In this document: piece by piece, positions 1 through 6,858 of the stretch
Layout of the letters: each line of letters opens with the position of its first letter
How positions within the stretch are numbered: the first letter of the stretch is position 1
Origin: DATJQF01 sp035505995
Lineage (GTDB): Bacteria; Bacteroidota; Bacteroidia; Bacteroidales; FEN-979
Length of the DNA: 10,961 nt
Direction: 5' to 3'
Assembly: GCA_035505995.1 (NCBI GenBank)
Contig: DATJQF010000233.1
Span: forward strand, 1 to 10,961
The notes under the pieces: generated by a model
The model's database searches: none
Seen by the model: the letters and a program-made list of their open reading frames with translations, nothing else
What the model was told of the DNA's origin: nothing
Translations under genes and position numbers: made by a program

Positions 1-195
1 TATAACGAGAAGAATGCCGAGGTGTTCAACTTCGGAAAACATAAGGGGAAAGCGGTCGTGCAGGTGTTCCGCGATGAGCCGTCGTATTACGACTGGATCA
101 TGAAAAGCGAATTCCCGCTCTCCACGAAGAAGGTCGTCACCTTCCTCAAGCTGCGCGGGTCCGGTAACGAATCCGTCAAACTCAACCTCCTGTAA
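1..195 (+). CDS. 3'-5' exonuclease (DnaQ-like), C-terminal fragment
   Basis: The window opens inside this gene; only the last 64 codons are present, ending in TAA. The visible tail reads EVFNFGKHKGKAVVQVF, then EPSYYDWIMKSEFP and a TKKVVTFLKLR-type ending. I recognise this as the conserved C-terminal extension of Bacteroidota DnaQ-superfamily 3'-5' exonucleases (a DUF3820-like tail, with a GKHKGK stretch and a YYDWIMK motif). Those proteins carry their catalytic DEDD exonuclease domain in the N-terminal part, which lies outside the window, so catalysis cannot be judged here. The stop codon overlaps the start of the next gene (TAATG), suggesting translational coupling. The family call rests on this tail alone. 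Confidence 0.7.
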   Translation, partial: YNEKNAEVFNFGKHKGKAVVQVFRDEPSYYDWIMKSEFPLSTKKVVTFLKLRGSGNESVKLNLL

Positions 196-806
196 TGAAG
201 ATCCTCTGCATCGGAAGGAATTATAAAGAGCATGTGCGGGAGCTGAACAGTCCGCTGCCTTCGGAACCGGTCTTCTTCCTCAAGCCCGAGACCTCCCTGC
301 TCACCGGCGACAAGCCGTTTGAACTCCCCGCCTTCTCGGAAATGGTGCATTATGAAGTGGAGCTGGTGATCCGGATCTCAAAGACCGGGAAGAATATCCC
401 CGAAAAGGAGGCAGCCGGCTATTACGATGCCATAACGGTGGGACTGGACTTTACAGCACGGGATATCCAGGAGCAATGCAAGAAAAAGGGTCTTCCCTGG
501 CTGATCTCCAAGGGATTCGACCAGTCGGCCCCCCTGGCGGAGTTCGTTCCGAAAAACCGGTTCCCGGATACCCGGAGCATCGGCTTTCACCTCGACCTCA
601 ACGGGAAGACCGTCCAGCGGGCCACTTCGGCCGAAATGATCTTCTCCTTTGAAACTGTGATCAGCTATATTTCAAGATTCATCACCCTGCAGCCGGGGGA
701 TGTCATCTATACCGGAACCCCTTCGGGTGTAGGACCGGTAAAGTCCGGAGACCTTCTCGAAGCATATCTCGGGAATAACAAGCTCCTCACCTGCCCCATT
801 AAATAA
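195..806 (+). CDS. Fumarylacetoacetate hydrolase family protein (FAHD1/YcgM-like)
   Basis: A 203-residue protein of the FAH fold, whose members hydrolyse or decarboxylate acylpyruvates and oxaloacetate or isomerise related diketo acids in the cytosol. The N-terminus has the RNYKEHVREL motif; by analogy with human FAHD1, H13 and E16 would be the catalytic pair. HYEVELVIR supplies the metal-binding E54 and E56, and GLDFTARD the third ligand, D85. K106 in SKGFDQSAP and the terminal loop TGTPSGVG (residues 173-180) complete the active site. The length fits short single-domain members. The ATG overlaps the TAA of the upstream exonuclease gene, so the two are probably co-transcribed. The family is secure, but the substrate cannot be read from sequence: acylpyruvase, oxaloacetate decarboxylase or HpcE-like isomerase are all possible. 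Confidence 0.9.
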   Translation: MKILCIGRNYKEHVRELNSPLPSEPVFFLKPETSLLTGDKPFELPAFSEMVHYEVELVIRISKTGKNIPEKEAAGYYDAITVGLDFTARDIQEQCKKKGLPWLISKGFDQSAPLAEFVPKNRFPDTRSIGFHLDLNGKTVQRATSAEMIFSFETVISYISRFITLQPGDVIYTGTPSGVGPVKSGDLLEAYLGNNKLLTCPIK

Positions 807-832
807 ATCACCCCAACCCCTACACCCTTAAA

Positions 833-867
833 CCCCTAAACCCCTAAACCCCTAAACCCCTAAACCC
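833..867 (+). repeat. Telomere-like octamer array (CCCCTAAA)n
   Basis: Four perfect head-to-tail copies of CCCCTAAA occupy 833-864, followed by a partial CCCT and preceded by degenerate units (ACCCTTAAA, CCCCAACCCC). The array fills most of the gap between the FAH gene and the nitroreductase start and ends about 8 bp before that ATG. The complementary strand therefore has four G4 runs separated by TTTA, a canonical G-quadruplex pattern. No promoter of the TAnnTTTG type is visible in this gap. Confidence 0.95.
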
Positions 868-874
868 TACCCCC

Positions 875-1516
875 ATGAAACATTTCGCGATCATTTGTAT
901 TTTTCTGCTTACTGCCTGGCTTTCCACGGCCCAGGAGCAGAAATTCACTGCGCTTCCCGCCCCGCAGACCGATGGAGGCATGCCACTGATGAAAGCGCTG
1001 AAGAACCGCCAGACCTCGCGGGAATACAGCGACCGTAAACTGACCGATCAGCAGCTGGCGAACCTGCTTTGGGCGGCCAACGGGATCAACCGGACCGATA
1101 CTAAGAAGCGGACGGCCCCATCGGCCATGAATTACCAGGAGAACGACATCTACGTGTTCACATCCGAAGGATGGTATCTCTACGACGCGAACCGGAACGG
1201 GCTGGTCCAGCTTTCCGCGGAAGACCTGCGGGCGAAAACCGGGACGCAGGATTTCGTGAAGACCGCGCCCGTCGACCTGGTCTTCGTCGCGGATTATGAT
1301 AAGATGACGCGCTCGGACGATAGGGCTAAAGAAATGTATGCCATGGCCGACGCAGCGTATATCAGCGAAAATGTTTACCTCTTTTGCGCTTCCGAAGGAC
1401 TCGCCACGGGAGTCCGGGCATCGGTGGACAAGGACATGCTGGGCAAAGCCATGAACCTGCGTCCGTCACAGCACATCATGCTGGGGCAGTCGGTCGGATA
1501 CCCGAAACAGAAATAG
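875..1516 (+). CDS. Exported SagB/ThcOx-type nitroreductase family protein
   Basis: A 213-residue flavin-dependent oxidoreductase of the nitroreductase superfamily. Residues 1-19 form a signal peptide (Lys, a hydrophobic run, then cleavage around STA-QEQ), so the mature enzyme should be periplasmic or surface-attached. The conserved N-terminal block KNRQTSREYSDRKLTDQQL (43-61) carries the Arg/Ser residues that contact the FMN phosphate. LLWAANGINR (64-73) and RTAPSAMN (79-86) match the SagB-like subgroup. The second FMN-binding segment is SEGLATGVRA (173-182). SagB enzymes proper oxidise azolines in peptides. No precursor peptide or SagC/SagD cyclase lies nearby, so a generic FMN reductase is the safer call. 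The gene is convergent with the hotdog gene, 12 bp away, and its start follows the CCCCTAAA array. Confidence 0.85.
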   Translation: MKHFAIICIFLLTAWLSTAQEQKFTALPAPQTDGGMPLMKALKNRQTSREYSDRKLTDQQLANLLWAANGINRTDTKKRTAPSAMNYQENDIYVFTSEGWYLYDANRNGLVQLSAEDLRAKTGTQDFVKTAPVDLVFVADYDKMTRSDDRAKEMYAMADAAYISENVYLFCASEGLATGVRASVDKDMLGKAMNLRPSQHIMLGQSVGYPKQK

Positions 1517-1524
1517 GAAGGAAG

Positions 1525-1538
1525 CCGGCTACTGCCGG
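1525..1538. terminator. Small hairpin at convergent gene ends
   Basis: CCGGC-TACT-GCCGG forms a perfect 5-bp stem with a 4-nt loop between the nitroreductase stop and the hotdog gene stop, overlapping the latter. It has no T-tract on either side, so it is not a classical intrinsic terminator. It is the only candidate structure for ending the two converging transcripts. Confidence 0.25.
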
Positions 1539-2341
1539 TGATGCAGGATATCCTTGGCCATCCGGATGACGACCAGGTCGGAGATCCCCACCAGCCGGTA
1601 ACGGGAATGGAAGATCACCTGGTTCCCGCTCTCGCAACGGACATAGGCATTATATTGCCTGCAGGGCTTCACCCGCTCGAAATGGATGTAATAGTCGAAA
1701 GGTTGGTCCGGGTCGGTTTCGGGGAACGGCGCGGGGATGATGATCTCGAGCGACTGGTAAAAAGGTGAAATGCGGCTGTTCCCGCTGATCACCCGCCCGA
1801 TCTCCTGTTCCACTTCCGTCCGGCCCTCCGCGATGCTGCGCAGCAGCGCCTGGGAAGCATAGGCCACCGCGAAAAGAAAATTTCCAACCAAGGGATCCTC
1901 CGCACGGATCAGCCGCCGGAAGGTCGCCACCTGTCCGGTCCCCGCAGTCAGACGCTGGAGAATTCCCGGGTACTCTGGGGAGATATCCGCCGCAACCGCG
2001 GAGATCACGGTGATCTCTTCCTTGGTGGTGAGGGTGTCCCGGTGGTTCACCGCCGACAGCCGGATGTCGTCCGGTTTTCCCGGCACCGGTTCCGCCGACA
2101 GGGTGACAAAATCTCCGGAGCTGACCAGTGAGTTGAACAGGACCCTGAGGTAACGGGCGCGGGTTCTCAGGAAGCCGGCAGAAAGGTTGGCGGCATAGGC
2201 CAGGGCGAACATACCGGGAACAATGACCCTTTTTCCGAGCTTTTCCATGAAGGCGGGGTCGTGGATCTCGTTGGTATCCTCCGTCGCACGGCAGAACTCC
2301 ACGATCTCGCGGTCACTGAAGATCAGCTTTACCTTTCCCAT
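1529..2341 (-). CDS. MaoC-like hotdog-fold protein, probably double hotdog
   Basis: A 270-residue protein whose first half carries the (R)-specific hydratase/MaoC signature. FSDREIVEFCRATEDTNEIH is followed by VIVPGMFALAYAANL; D22 and H27 correspond to the catalytic Asp/His of enoyl-hydratase hotdogs. The second half (about 145-255) again has a hotdog-like strand pattern but no D...H pair, which suggests one catalytic and one structural subdomain. Enzymes of this type hydrate or dehydrate acyl-CoA or acyl-ACP in fatty acid or polyketide metabolism; the substrate is unknown. It is the last gene of the - strand run, starting 4 bp after the stop of the DUF721 gene, so it is almost certainly co-transcribed with it. 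The TAG stop lies inside the small hairpin shared with the convergent nitroreductase gene. Confidence 0.75.
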   Translation of the reverse strand: MGKVKLIFSDREIVEFCRATEDTNEIHDPAFMEKLGKRVIVPGMFALAYAANLSAGFLRTRARYLRVLFNSLVSSGDFVTLSAEPVPGKPDDIRLSAVNHRDTLTTKEEITVISAVAADISPEYPGILQRLTAGTGQVATFRRLIRAEDPLVGNFLFAVAYASQALLRSIAEGRTEVEQEIGRVISGNSRISPFYQSLEIIIPAPFPETDPDQPFDYYIHFERVKPCRQYNAYVRCESGNQVIFHSRYRLVGISDLVVIRMAKDILHHRQ

Positions 2342-2345
2342 GGTC

Positions 2346-2636
2346 TCATTGAAACACGATATCTTCGATCACCTTTCCGTTCACTTCCCGGTTCAGCAGC
2401 TCCACGATCTTTCCCCGGGAATAATTCAGCTCACATCGCAACGCCGGGGAATCGATCTTCACGAACAGGACCCTGTTCCGGATGTGCAGCTGCAGGGTAT
2501 GCCTGGCGACCAGCTTCCCGGCCACCTTTTCCCAGGAATGGATCACCCGGGCCTCGTTCAGCTTATCCTCCAGGTCATAGGTATGAAGGAACTCCCTGAT
2601 GGCATCGCCGATCGTTTGTTCATTAGAATTCTGCAC
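2346..2636 (-). CDS. DUF721 (DciA-like) family protein
   Basis: A small basic protein of the DUF721 family. Its bacterial relative DciA is the ancestral loader of the replicative helicase DnaB; DUF721 genes commonly sit beside recF or the replication genes in Bacteroidota, as here. Visible family features are NEQTIGDAIREFL near the N-terminus, then VIHSWEKVAGKLVARHT, the strand LHIRNRVLFVKIDSPALRCEL, and a C-terminal segment with LLNREVNGKVIEDIVF. I place the start at a GTG giving a 96-residue product (MQNSNEQ...). An in-frame TTG at 2657 would add seven residues but lies inside a promoter-like TAACTTTG box. No ATG start is available in this frame. The recF stop is 40 bp upstream and the hotdog gene begins 4 bp downstream. 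Confidence 0.8.
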   Translation of the reverse strand: MQNSNEQTIGDAIREFLHTYDLEDKLNEARVIHSWEKVAGKLVARHTLQLHIRNRVLFVKIDSPALRCELNYSRGKIVELLNREVNGKVIEDIVFQ

Positions 2637-2654
2637 GTTCCGGGGATTACCGTG

Positions 2655-2662
2655 CAAAGTTA
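2655..2662 (-). promoter_or_regulatory. Possible -7 box (TAACTTTG) before the DUF721 gene
   Basis: On the - strand the recF-DUF721 gap contains TAACTTTG, an exact match to the Bacteroidota -7 consensus TAnnTTTG. No TTG -33 element is found 17-21 bp upstream, so this would be a weak or internal promoter. If used, transcription would start about 12-15 bp before the GTG at 2636, which favours that start codon over the TTG inside the box. Confidence 0.3.
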
Positions 2663-2676
2663 CGATATCCGCGCCA

Positions 2677-3768
2677 TCAGCCGCCCGGGATCACGAAAAT
2701 TTTATGGTCGATCGGAAGGGTTTCGAAGATCTGCCGCAGGCGCTCCTCCGAGGTATCGGTGATGAACACCTGGCCGAAATTGTTCTCGCTGACCAGGCTG
2801 ATCAGTTGCTTCACCCGGAGGTCGTCCAGCTTGTCGAAGACGTCGTCCAGGAGCAGGATCGGCTTAAAACCTTTGATGTTCCGGGTATAGTCGAACTGGG
2901 CCAGCTTCATGGCGATGACGAACGACTTCTGCTGCCCCTGTGAGCCGAACTTTTTCACCGCATGCCCGGAGATGAGGAACTCCAGGTCGTCCTTGTGGAT
3001 GCCGGCCGTGGAATATTGCGCCGCCCGGTCGGCCCCCCGTGCCGCCGCCAGGATCTTCCGGAACGGCCCCTCGTGGAGCTGCGACTGGTACCGGATATCC
3101 ACCTCCTCCTTTTCGCCGCTGATGAACCGGAAATAATGACCAAACAGGGGCACGAACTTTTCCAGGAACTCTTTCCGTTTCCCATACACCGATTCCCCCC
3201 GCCGGATCAACTGCTCATCCCAGGTCTCCAGCTCCGACGAAGAGAAGGAGCGATGGTCGGCAAAGGATTTCAGCAGGGCATTCCGGTGCGCCAGTGCCTT
3301 CTGGTACTGGATCAGGTCGTCGAGATACAGCTTGTCGAACTGCGAGATCACGGTGTCGATATACTTCCGCCGGATCTCGCTCCCGTCATTGATCAGGTCG
3401 CGGTCATAGGGGGATATCATCACCAGCGGGAAGCTCCCGATATGATCGGCCAGGCGGTCATACTCCTTTTTATTCATCAGGAACCTTTTCCGGTGATTCC
3501 TTTTCTGGATGCACTGGACCACCACCCGGACGTCGTCGTTGCGCACAAAGGTCCCCTGGACGTTGAAAAACTCCTCCCCATGCCGGATATTATCCCTATC
3601 GACCGGGTTGAAGAAGCTCTTGCAGAATGAAAGGTAATGGATGGCATCGAGCAGGTTGGTCTTGCCCACGCCGTTATTCCCGGCAAAGCAGTTGATCTTG
3701 TCCGAGAAGACGAATTCCGAGGAGGAATAATTCTTGAAGTTCTGCAGGGAGATTTGGTTCAGGTACAT
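2677..3768 (-). CDS. recF: DNA replication and repair protein RecF
   Basis: A 363-residue RecF, the SMC-like ABC ATPase that with RecO and RecR loads RecA at gapped or stalled forks in the cytosol. The N-terminus MYLNQISLQNFKNYS is the family's LxLxNFRNY-type opening. Walker A is GNNGVGKT (30-37), the ABC signature is in FGSQGQQKSFVIAMK (274-288), and Walker B plus D-loop is ILLLDDVFDKLDD (304-316). The tail VFITDTSEERL (334-344) is also typical. I chose the ATG at 3768 because it gives this canonical N-terminus; a longer in-frame reading would add 35 low-complexity residues translated from the ispH end. Only 2 bp separate it from the ispH stop, so recF is translated from the ispH transcript, and no promoter is apparent. 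Confidence 0.97.
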   Translation of the reverse strand: MYLNQISLQNFKNYSSSEFVFSDKINCFAGNNGVGKTNLLDAIHYLSFCKSFFNPVDRDNIRHGEEFFNVQGTFVRNDDVRVVVQCIQKRNHRKRFLMNKKEYDRLADHIGSFPLVMISPYDRDLINDGSEIRRKYIDTVISQFDKLYLDDLIQYQKALAHRNALLKSFADHRSFSSSELETWDEQLIRRGESVYGKRKEFLEKFVPLFGHYFRFISGEKEEVDIRYQSQLHEGPFRKILAAARGADRAAQYSTAGIHKDDLEFLISGHAVKKFGSQGQQKSFVIAMKLAQFDYTRNIKGFKPILLLDDVFDKLDDLRVKQLISLVSENNFGQVFITDTSEERLRQIFETLPIDHKIFVIPGG

Positions 3769-3770
3769 GC

Positions 3771-4649
3771 TCAGGATCTCATTTTCCGGATTTCTTCCGC
3801 CACCTCTTCCATCAGCCACATCGGGGTGGAAGTGGCCCCGCACACCCCTACCTCGGTCTTTCCCCGGAACCAATCAGGCTCCAGCTCTTCCCGGCCCGAG
3901 ATCAGCCAGGTGTCGGGATTGATATTCTTGCATACCCGGTACAGGATCAGGCCGTTAGAGCTTTTCTTCCCGCTCACGAAGATGACCGTTTCGAACCGGG
4001 CGGCGAATTCCTCCAGCTGGATCGACCGGTTGGAAACCTGGCGGCAGACGCTGTCGTTCCAGACGAACTGCGGCTTTACTTTCCCGTTCTCCTGCGCCAT
4101 CCGCTCCCCGATGCTCCGGACGATCTTTTGAAAGCCCTCCACGCTTTTGGTGGTCTGCGCGAACAGGCTGACCGGCCGCCGGAAGTCGATCCGGTCAAGG
4201 TCTTCCTCCCCCCCTACTACGATGGCTTTCCCGTTGGTCTGGCCCCGGAGCCCGTTCACTTCCGCATGACCTTCCTGTCCGTAGATCACGATCTGCCCGT
4301 TGATCTTCTGCATTTCCAGGAACCCGTGGCGGATATCGTTCTGCAGCTTCAGCACGATCGGGCAGGAGGCGTCGATCAGCTCCAGGTTGTTCTCCAGGGC
4401 GATCCGGTAGGTCTCGGGGGGCTCTCCGTGGGCGCGGATCAGCACCTTGCAATCCCTAAGCTGGCCCAGGTCTTCCCGCTCGATCACCACCAGGCCCATC
4501 TGCTTCAGCCGGTTCACTTCCATGTTATTATGAACGATGTCGCCCAGGCAGTACAGCTTACCGCTGGCCGCGAGCTCCCGTTCGGCAACCTCGATGGCAT
4601 ATACTACGCCGAAACAGAATCCCGAATGCGGATCGATGGTGACGTTCAT
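3771..4649 (-). CDS. ispH: 4-hydroxy-3-methylbut-2-enyl diphosphate reductase
   Basis: IspH (LytB) is the last enzyme of the MEP pathway. It uses a [4Fe-4S] cluster to reduce HMBPP to IPP and DMAPP. The 292-residue product has the three cluster cysteines C12 (SGFCFGVV), C96 (DASCPIV) and C202 (NDSVCRQVSNR). Diphosphate- and substrate-binding residues are H40, H74 (IRAHG) and H128 with E130 in GQEGHAEVNG, plus TT of FAQTTK, SSN of KKSSNG and S274 in CGATSTP; all key positions are intact. I start at ATG 4649 (MNVTIDPHSGFCFGV); a GTG two codons upstream also exists but overlaps a TAATTTTG box. The gene follows porQ across a 65-bp G-rich palindrome and runs directly into recF. Confidence 0.97.
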   Translation of the reverse strand: MNVTIDPHSGFCFGVVYAIEVAERELAASGKLYCLGDIVHNNMEVNRLKQMGLVVIEREDLGQLRDCKVLIRAHGEPPETYRIALENNLELIDASCPIVLKLQNDIRHGFLEMQKINGQIVIYGQEGHAEVNGLRGQTNGKAIVVGGEEDLDRIDFRRPVSLFAQTTKSVEGFQKIVRSIGERMAQENGKVKPQFVWNDSVCRQVSNRSIQLEEFAARFETVIFVSGKKSSNGLILYRVCKNINPDTWLISGREELEPDWFRGKTEVGVCGATSTPMWLMEEVAEEIRKMRS

Positions 4650-4654
4650 GGTCA

Positions 4655-4662
4655 CAAAATTA
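4655..4662 (-). promoter_or_regulatory. Possible -7 box (TAATTTTG) abutting ispH
   Basis: TAATTTTG on the - strand matches the TAnnTTTG consensus and ends 6 bp before the ispH ATG. Initiation at the usual distance would fall at or next to the start codon, giving a leaderless or nearly leaderless mRNA. The region where a -33 TTG should lie is occupied by the C-rich end of the palindromic element and has none. Confidence 0.35.
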
Positions 4663-4671
4663 CGATTTTCA

Positions 4672-4736
4672 CCTCACCCCCCGCCCCCTCTCCTTCTGGA
4701 GAGGGGGAAAGGGGGCAGGGGGGTAAGGGGGTGAGG
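4672..4736. repeat. G-rich palindromic (REP-like) element, copy 1
   Basis: It lies between porQ and ispH and begins right after the porQ stop. Outer arms CCTCACCCCC (4672-4681) and GGGGGTGAGG (4727-4736) are exact inverted repeats. Inside, CCCCCTCTCC (4684-4693) and GGAGAGGGGG (4698-4707) form a perfect 10-bp stem with a TTCT loop. The + strand from 4703 to 4731 carries four G5-G6 runs with loops AAA, CA and TAA, an ideal G-quadruplex pattern on the template strand of porQ-ispH. A related copy, in opposite orientation, is at 10670-10714. A transcription attenuation role is plausible but unproven. Confidence 0.85.
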
Positions 4737-5804
4737 CTATTTCTTCTTCGTGAACTCCTGCAGGTTGCAGGTGAAGGTGATGTAATTCGGGTTGATGGCC
4801 CCGCCCATGTAAGTCGCCCGGGTATAGCTGACGGAGAACATCTTGATATGCAGTCCCACGCCGAGGGAGAACCCGCTGAGACCGGCATGATTGTAGATCT
4901 TAAGCTCCTGCCGACGCTCGTAATTGTACCCGAGCCGGATGGAGAACACCTTGGCGAATGTCACTTCCCCGCCCAGGACGATATGCCGCATCAGGTTATC
5001 GGCGAACTTGGACACCCCGCTCTGTTGCTTGGTCTCTCCCGTGATGGGATCCGTCGCGTTGTTCGGGTTAGTGGGATCGGTATAGAGCAGGTCCCATTTC
5101 TCGATATGGTTGTACAACAGGGAAAATCGTAACGGGATGTGCCGGAAGCGAACCGACATCCCCGCCTGCAGCTCCAGGGGTAGCGGCTCCCGGTTCGAGC
5201 CGTAGTAAGGCACCAGCTGGATGCCGATATTTTTGGTGATCAGCGAGGCGGTGAAAAGATCCTCCTTGGAGACGTAGGTCCCGGCCACATCCACGGCCAG
5301 CCCGAAGGAGTGATAGGTATCGAGCTGCGAATAGATCAGCTTCCCGTTGGCGCCGATCGAGAAGTGCGGACTGAGCTGCCTTCCCCAGCCGATGTTCAGG
5401 GCATACTCGGAGGCGGAGAATTCGCCGTAGGTCGCACCGGTCTCGTCCGAACGGATGAATGACCCGTAATCCACGAACTGGAAGGTGCCCACGAAGCTCC
5501 CGGCTTTCTCGAAGGTCCGGGAATACTGGAAGTACCCGTAATTAATATCCTTAAAATAATTGACGAAGTTGAAGGCCAGGTTGTTGTGCATATCCGGACT
5601 GATCAGCGATGGGTTGGTCAGGGTGAGGGTCATGTCGTTGTCCCTGATCGCCAGGAAATCGCCTCCCATTCCCGCCACCCGGGCCGAACTGGTCAGGGTC
5701 AGGAAATCATAGGTGGAATACCCGCCGATCTGGCCGAAACCCGTCATGGGCAACAAACCCGAAAAAAGAAGTGTTGATAGGAGGAGTTTACGTAAGTGAT
5801 GCAC
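4737..5804 (-). CDS. porQ: Type IX secretion system protein PorQ
   Basis: A 355-residue outer-membrane beta-barrel protein of the PorQ family. In the T9SS, PorQ belongs with PorU/V/Z to the attachment complex, which cleaves sorting domains and fixes cargo to the cell surface. Residues 1-25 are a signal peptide ending TGFGQ. The mature N-terminus GGYSTYDFLTLTSSARVAGM followed by GGDFLAIRDND is the PorQ/PorV family signature. The rest shows alternating amphipathic strands rich in Tyr/Phe, with a terminal strand YITFTCNLQEF. The start codon is GTG: an in-frame TAG lies just upstream and no ATG precedes the signal peptide. It starts 41 bp after nusB. In Porphyromonas, as I recall, porQ is followed by cmk and then ispH; here cmk is absent and the palindromic element occupies that place. 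Confidence 0.93.
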   Translation of the reverse strand: MHHLRKLLLSTLLFSGLLPMTGFGQIGGYSTYDFLTLTSSARVAGMGGDFLAIRDNDMTLTLTNPSLISPDMHNNLAFNFVNYFKDINYGYFQYSRTFEKAGSFVGTFQFVDYGSFIRSDETGATYGEFSASEYALNIGWGRQLSPHFSIGANGKLIYSQLDTYHSFGLAVDVAGTYVSKEDLFTASLITKNIGIQLVPYYGSNREPLPLELQAGMSVRFRHIPLRFSLLYNHIEKWDLLYTDPTNPNNATDPITGETKQQSGVSKFADNLMRHIVLGGEVTFAKVFSIRLGYNYERRQELKIYNHAGLSGFSLGVGLHIKMFSVSYTRATYMGGAINPNYITFTCNLQEFTKKK

Positions 5805-5845
5805 GATAAGCCCTGGTTTCTATTGTGAACGAAAAATTCGGATTA

Positions 5846-6808
5846 TTATTTTATCAGCCCCCGTCCCTTCTTCCGGATCAGCTTCTGCTCGGTGAGCTCT
5901 TCCGTCAGCTTGTCCAGCAACCCGTTGATGAACGTCTTGCTCTTCGGGGTGCTGAACGATTTCGACAGCTCGATGTATTCGTTCAGGGTCACCTTCACCG
6001 GGATGAACGGAAAATGGACCAGCTCGGTCAGGGCCATCTTCAGCAGGATGATGTCGGTGAGGGCGATGCGGTCCAGCTCCCAGTTCACGACCTTTTTCGC
6101 GATCCGCTCTTCCATCTCTTTGCTTTCCGCGATCGCTTTCCGGAACAGTCCCGTAACGAACTTTTTATCCTCGGCCGGATCATCTCCTTCCTCCTTCCGG
6201 AAAAGCTGTGCCAGCGAAGCACCGGCCGGGTACCCTTCCGGCACGATCCGCAGGGTCTTCATCACGAACTGGGCGACCGCATCGAAGTCGATGTTCCAGT
6301 GGATGTTCTTTTCCTCGAAATAGTAGGCCAGCGCGGTCGACCGGGCGATGTACTTGCGGAAGACCTGGCAAACGAACTCACGGTCCTCTTCAAAGGAATT
6401 TTCCGGGGATGCCAGGTAGTTCTTATGATCCTTACCGTTCCTGATCTTCGTACAGATCGCCCGGACCATCTCCTGCTCATCGGCCCAGTTGATCCGGTAC
6501 CTGCGGGTCTTTTCCTGCAGGTCCTTGTTGTTCCGCAGCAGCCCGATCAGGGCGTTGTTCACGAATTTCAGGTTCGGGTTCAGCTCTTCCTCGGTGGGAT
6601 AGAACTTGTGCCTCGCCTCTTCCGTCCTTTTCTCGTAAAAATCGACCACCTCGAGCAGGAAGGAAAGCTGGTGATAATAAAGCTCATAGATCTTCTCGAT
6701 GCTCTGGAGCATGTTCTTTTCGGCCACTTCAAGCCGTGGTTCTCCCCCCTGGAACCAGGCATACAGGCTTTCAAAGACCTTGATCCGGTAAAGCCTCCGG
6801 CTGAGCAT
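5846..6808 (-). CDS. nusB: Transcription antitermination protein NusB (long Bacteroidota form)
   Basis: NusB binds boxA RNA together with NusE (ribosomal protein S10) and supports antitermination of rRNA operons. The conserved helical NusB domain is at the C-terminus (about 220-308): FRKAIAESKEMEERIAKKVV, NWELDRIALTDIILLKMALTE, then FIPVKVTLNEYIELSKSFST and KTFINGLLDKL. The first 200 residues are the long helical extension typical of Bacteroidota NusB (about 310 residues, against about 140 in Escherichia coli), beginning MLSRRLYRIKVFESLYAWFQ. The C-terminus is a basic tail. ATG start at 6808, with a good promoter 20-50 bp upstream. It is the first gene of the - strand run leading into porQ. 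Confidence 0.95.
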   Translation of the reverse strand: MLSRRLYRIKVFESLYAWFQGGEPRLEVAEKNMLQSIEKIYELYYHQLSFLLEVVDFYEKRTEEARHKFYPTEEELNPNLKFVNNALIGLLRNNKDLQEKTRRYRINWADEQEMVRAICTKIRNGKDHKNYLASPENSFEEDREFVCQVFRKYIARSTALAYYFEEKNIHWNIDFDAVAQFVMKTLRIVPEGYPAGASLAQLFRKEEGDDPAEDKKFVTGLFRKAIAESKEMEERIAKKVVNWELDRIALTDIILLKMALTELVHFPFIPVKVTLNEYIELSKSFSTPKSKTFINGLLDKLTEELTEQKLIRKKGRGLIK

Positions 6809-6828
6809 GCGATGGATGGATTAGGGGG

Positions 6829-6858
6829 CAAAGCTAAAGAAAAAAGTCAACGGGTCAA
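6829..6858 (-). promoter_or_regulatory. nusB promoter (TTG-N19-TAGCTTTG)
   Basis: On the - strand TTG (complement of 6856-6858) is followed by 19 bp and TAGCTTTG (complement of 6829-6836). This fits the Bacteroidota sigma-ABfr consensus TTTG-N19-TAnnTTTG in both boxes and spacing. The expected start site is some 14-17 bp before the nusB ATG. The -33 box falls inside the GTCAACAG octamer array, so the repeat supplies part of the promoter. Confidence 0.7.

Noticed and set aside
2962..3630. 222-codon + strand open frame opposite recF
   Set aside because: It is a shadow of recF; RecF Walker and signature motifs fix the coding strand.
4128..5132. Long + strand open frame across ispH and porQ
   Set aside because: It is antisense to two well-supported genes, crosses the palindromic element, and its translation has no recognisable motif.
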